Positions 63,156 to 64,000 of a stretch of DNA of 64,000 nt are shown here, one piece after another. Source of the DNA: Pseudogymnoascus destructans (taxonomy: Eukaryota; Ascomycota; Leotiomycetes; Thelebolales; Thelebolaceae); the NCBI RefSeq assembly GCF_001641265.1, contig NW_020167538.1, positions 186,001 to 250,000 of the forward strand, read 5' to 3'. Under the pieces are notes generated by a model. The model searched no databases. It was not told the origin of the DNA and saw nothing but the letters and a program-made list of their open reading frames with translations. Position 1 is the first letter of the stretch. Each line of letters starts with the position of its first letter. The position numbers and the translations under genes are program-made.

Positions 63156-64000
63156 GTGATGCGGCTCCCATGGACTTCCCGTTTGGACCAGAGGCAGTTA
63201 GGAAGGCACAACTCTGTCGCAGATTCAACATTTACCCGTTCTAGCAGTCAAGTTGCCATCTCCTCCCATAATGAAGCCCCTGATATTTTAGGGCTCCAGC
63301 TTCTTTGTGACAATTCTGAGCCTGCTGGAGATATAATTTTCGTTCACGGGCTTGGTGGACCAGCGTTGAGGACATGGAGCTGGAAGAGAGATGTCGCCCA
63401 CTTTTGGCCAGCCTGGTTAGTCGACGAGGAAGAACTGTCTCCTTATCGGGTATTCTCGTTCGGGTACAACTCCAATTTTAAGGTCACTGCCACTAACTTG
63501 AATACAATTGATTTTGCAAAGGACTTACTCTTTTCAATGTTAACATTTTCGGGCGGTGTCCCGATGGAGCAGAAGACCGCATATCCATTGGATCAAAGCC
63601 AATCATTTTTGTGGCACATTCAATGGGAGGGCTAGTGGTTAAGAAGGCCTACGTTCTTGGAAAGCACGACAAACAATACTCAGGTCTCATTGCTCAAGTG
63701 TATGGAAATTTGTTCCTAGCAACGCCTCATCGCGGCGCCCAATATGCCAAGGTGTTGAATAATATCTTGTCCACATGTCCCCTTGTAACGGCACCCAAAG
63801 CCTATGTTGCCGAACTCGATACTCAGTCAAGTTCACTACAAGATATAAATGAGCAGTTTCGCATTTATTGGGAGGAACTGCAACTCGGCATCACGAAAGT
63901 TATTGTACGTTACGGCCATCCTTTCCCCCACAATCACATGAATATTCTAACCGTCTTATAAAGATCGTCGAAAAAGAGTCTGGAATACTCGGGTATCCCC
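63156..64000 (+). pseudogene. STAND/NLR-type gene start: N-terminal lipase-like alpha/beta-hydrolase domain, frameshifted and cut by the window edge
   Basis: Frame 1 runs ...PDILGLQLLCDNSEPAGDIIFVHGLGGPALRTWSWKRDVAHFWPAWLVDEEELSPYRVFSFGYNSNFK...IDFAKDLLFSM. A one-base shift near 63545-63560 is needed to reach KPIIFVAHSMGGLVVKKAYVLGKHDKQYSGLIAQVYGNLFLATPHRGAQYAKVLNNIL. These are the oxyanion HGLGG, nucleophile AHSMGG and TPHRG motifs of the hydrolase domain that heads many fungal NACHT/NB-ARC proteins. A further intron (about 63899-63964) would continue IVEKESGILGYP to the edge. The NACHT part, if present, lies outside. The start near 63156 is tentative. Confidence 0.65.

Noticed and set aside
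62767..63244. Overlapping frames on both strands (154 codons minus, 119 codons plus) before the STAND-type gene
   Set aside because: Neither shows family features or splice logic, and they overlap each other; left as unsupported.

Overview
The window is nuclear DNA of a filamentous ascomycete (Pezizomycotina; the species cannot be fixed from sequence alone). The evidence is fungus-specific elongation factor 3, many short 47-70 bp GT-AG introns with CTAAC/CTGAC-like branch sites, intron-bearing tRNA genes, a fungal STAND/lipase-type gene, and fungal Ty3, Mutator-like, hAT and pogo/Tc1-type transposons. No bacterial, viral-cargo, CRISPR or rRNA features are seen.

Region by region. 1-4.6 kb: a housekeeping block with the cohesin loader Scc2 (minus strand, runs off the left edge), divergent RPA12, convergent deoxyhypusine hydroxylase and an intron-containing tRNA-Gln. 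4.6-22.1 kb: a transposon island. A small mariner-type element is followed by a Mutator-like element (MULE, 5366-14436, 9-bp target duplication). A complete Ty3 retrotransposon (5721-12451, equal-length LTRs, 5-bp duplication, intact 1597-codon gag-pol) has inserted inside the MULE transposase gene. Beyond it lie a 427-bp palindromic element, solo and rearranged LTRs of the same Ty3 family, a perfect 71-bp tandem repeat and pogo/Tc1-type relics. 22.3-30.2 kb: a short-chain dehydrogenase, a PI31 proteasome regulator and eEF3. 30.2-35.7 kb: a second island, where an intact hAT transposon (31530-34626, 8-bp duplication) interrupts a decayed GIY-YIG-type gene. 35.7-41 kb: a small DUF4267-like membrane protein, the kinetochore protein Nuf2, an arrestin-like hypothetical protein and a broken membrane-protein gene. 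41-45 kb: gene-poor, with simple repeats. 45-55 kb: a disordered 861-residue protein, thioredoxin, an OTU deubiquitinase and a D-amino-acid oxidase. 55-64 kb: decaying genes (5'-truncated ketosamine kinase, hAT relic, alpha/beta hydrolase split by a 129-bp LTR-like element), two tRNA-Arg genes, a small basic protein and the start of a frameshifted STAND-type gene.

The functional genes are unlinked housekeeping genes rather than a pathway or cluster. The most unusual signal is in the MULE: both its coding and non-coding DNA are packed with perfect short palindromes and hairpins (21 located, several of 22-28 bp with no loop), which no other gene in the window shows. Exon structures were derived by hand from splice signals and reading-frame continuity. 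Product names rest on family motifs recognised by eye, not on database searches.
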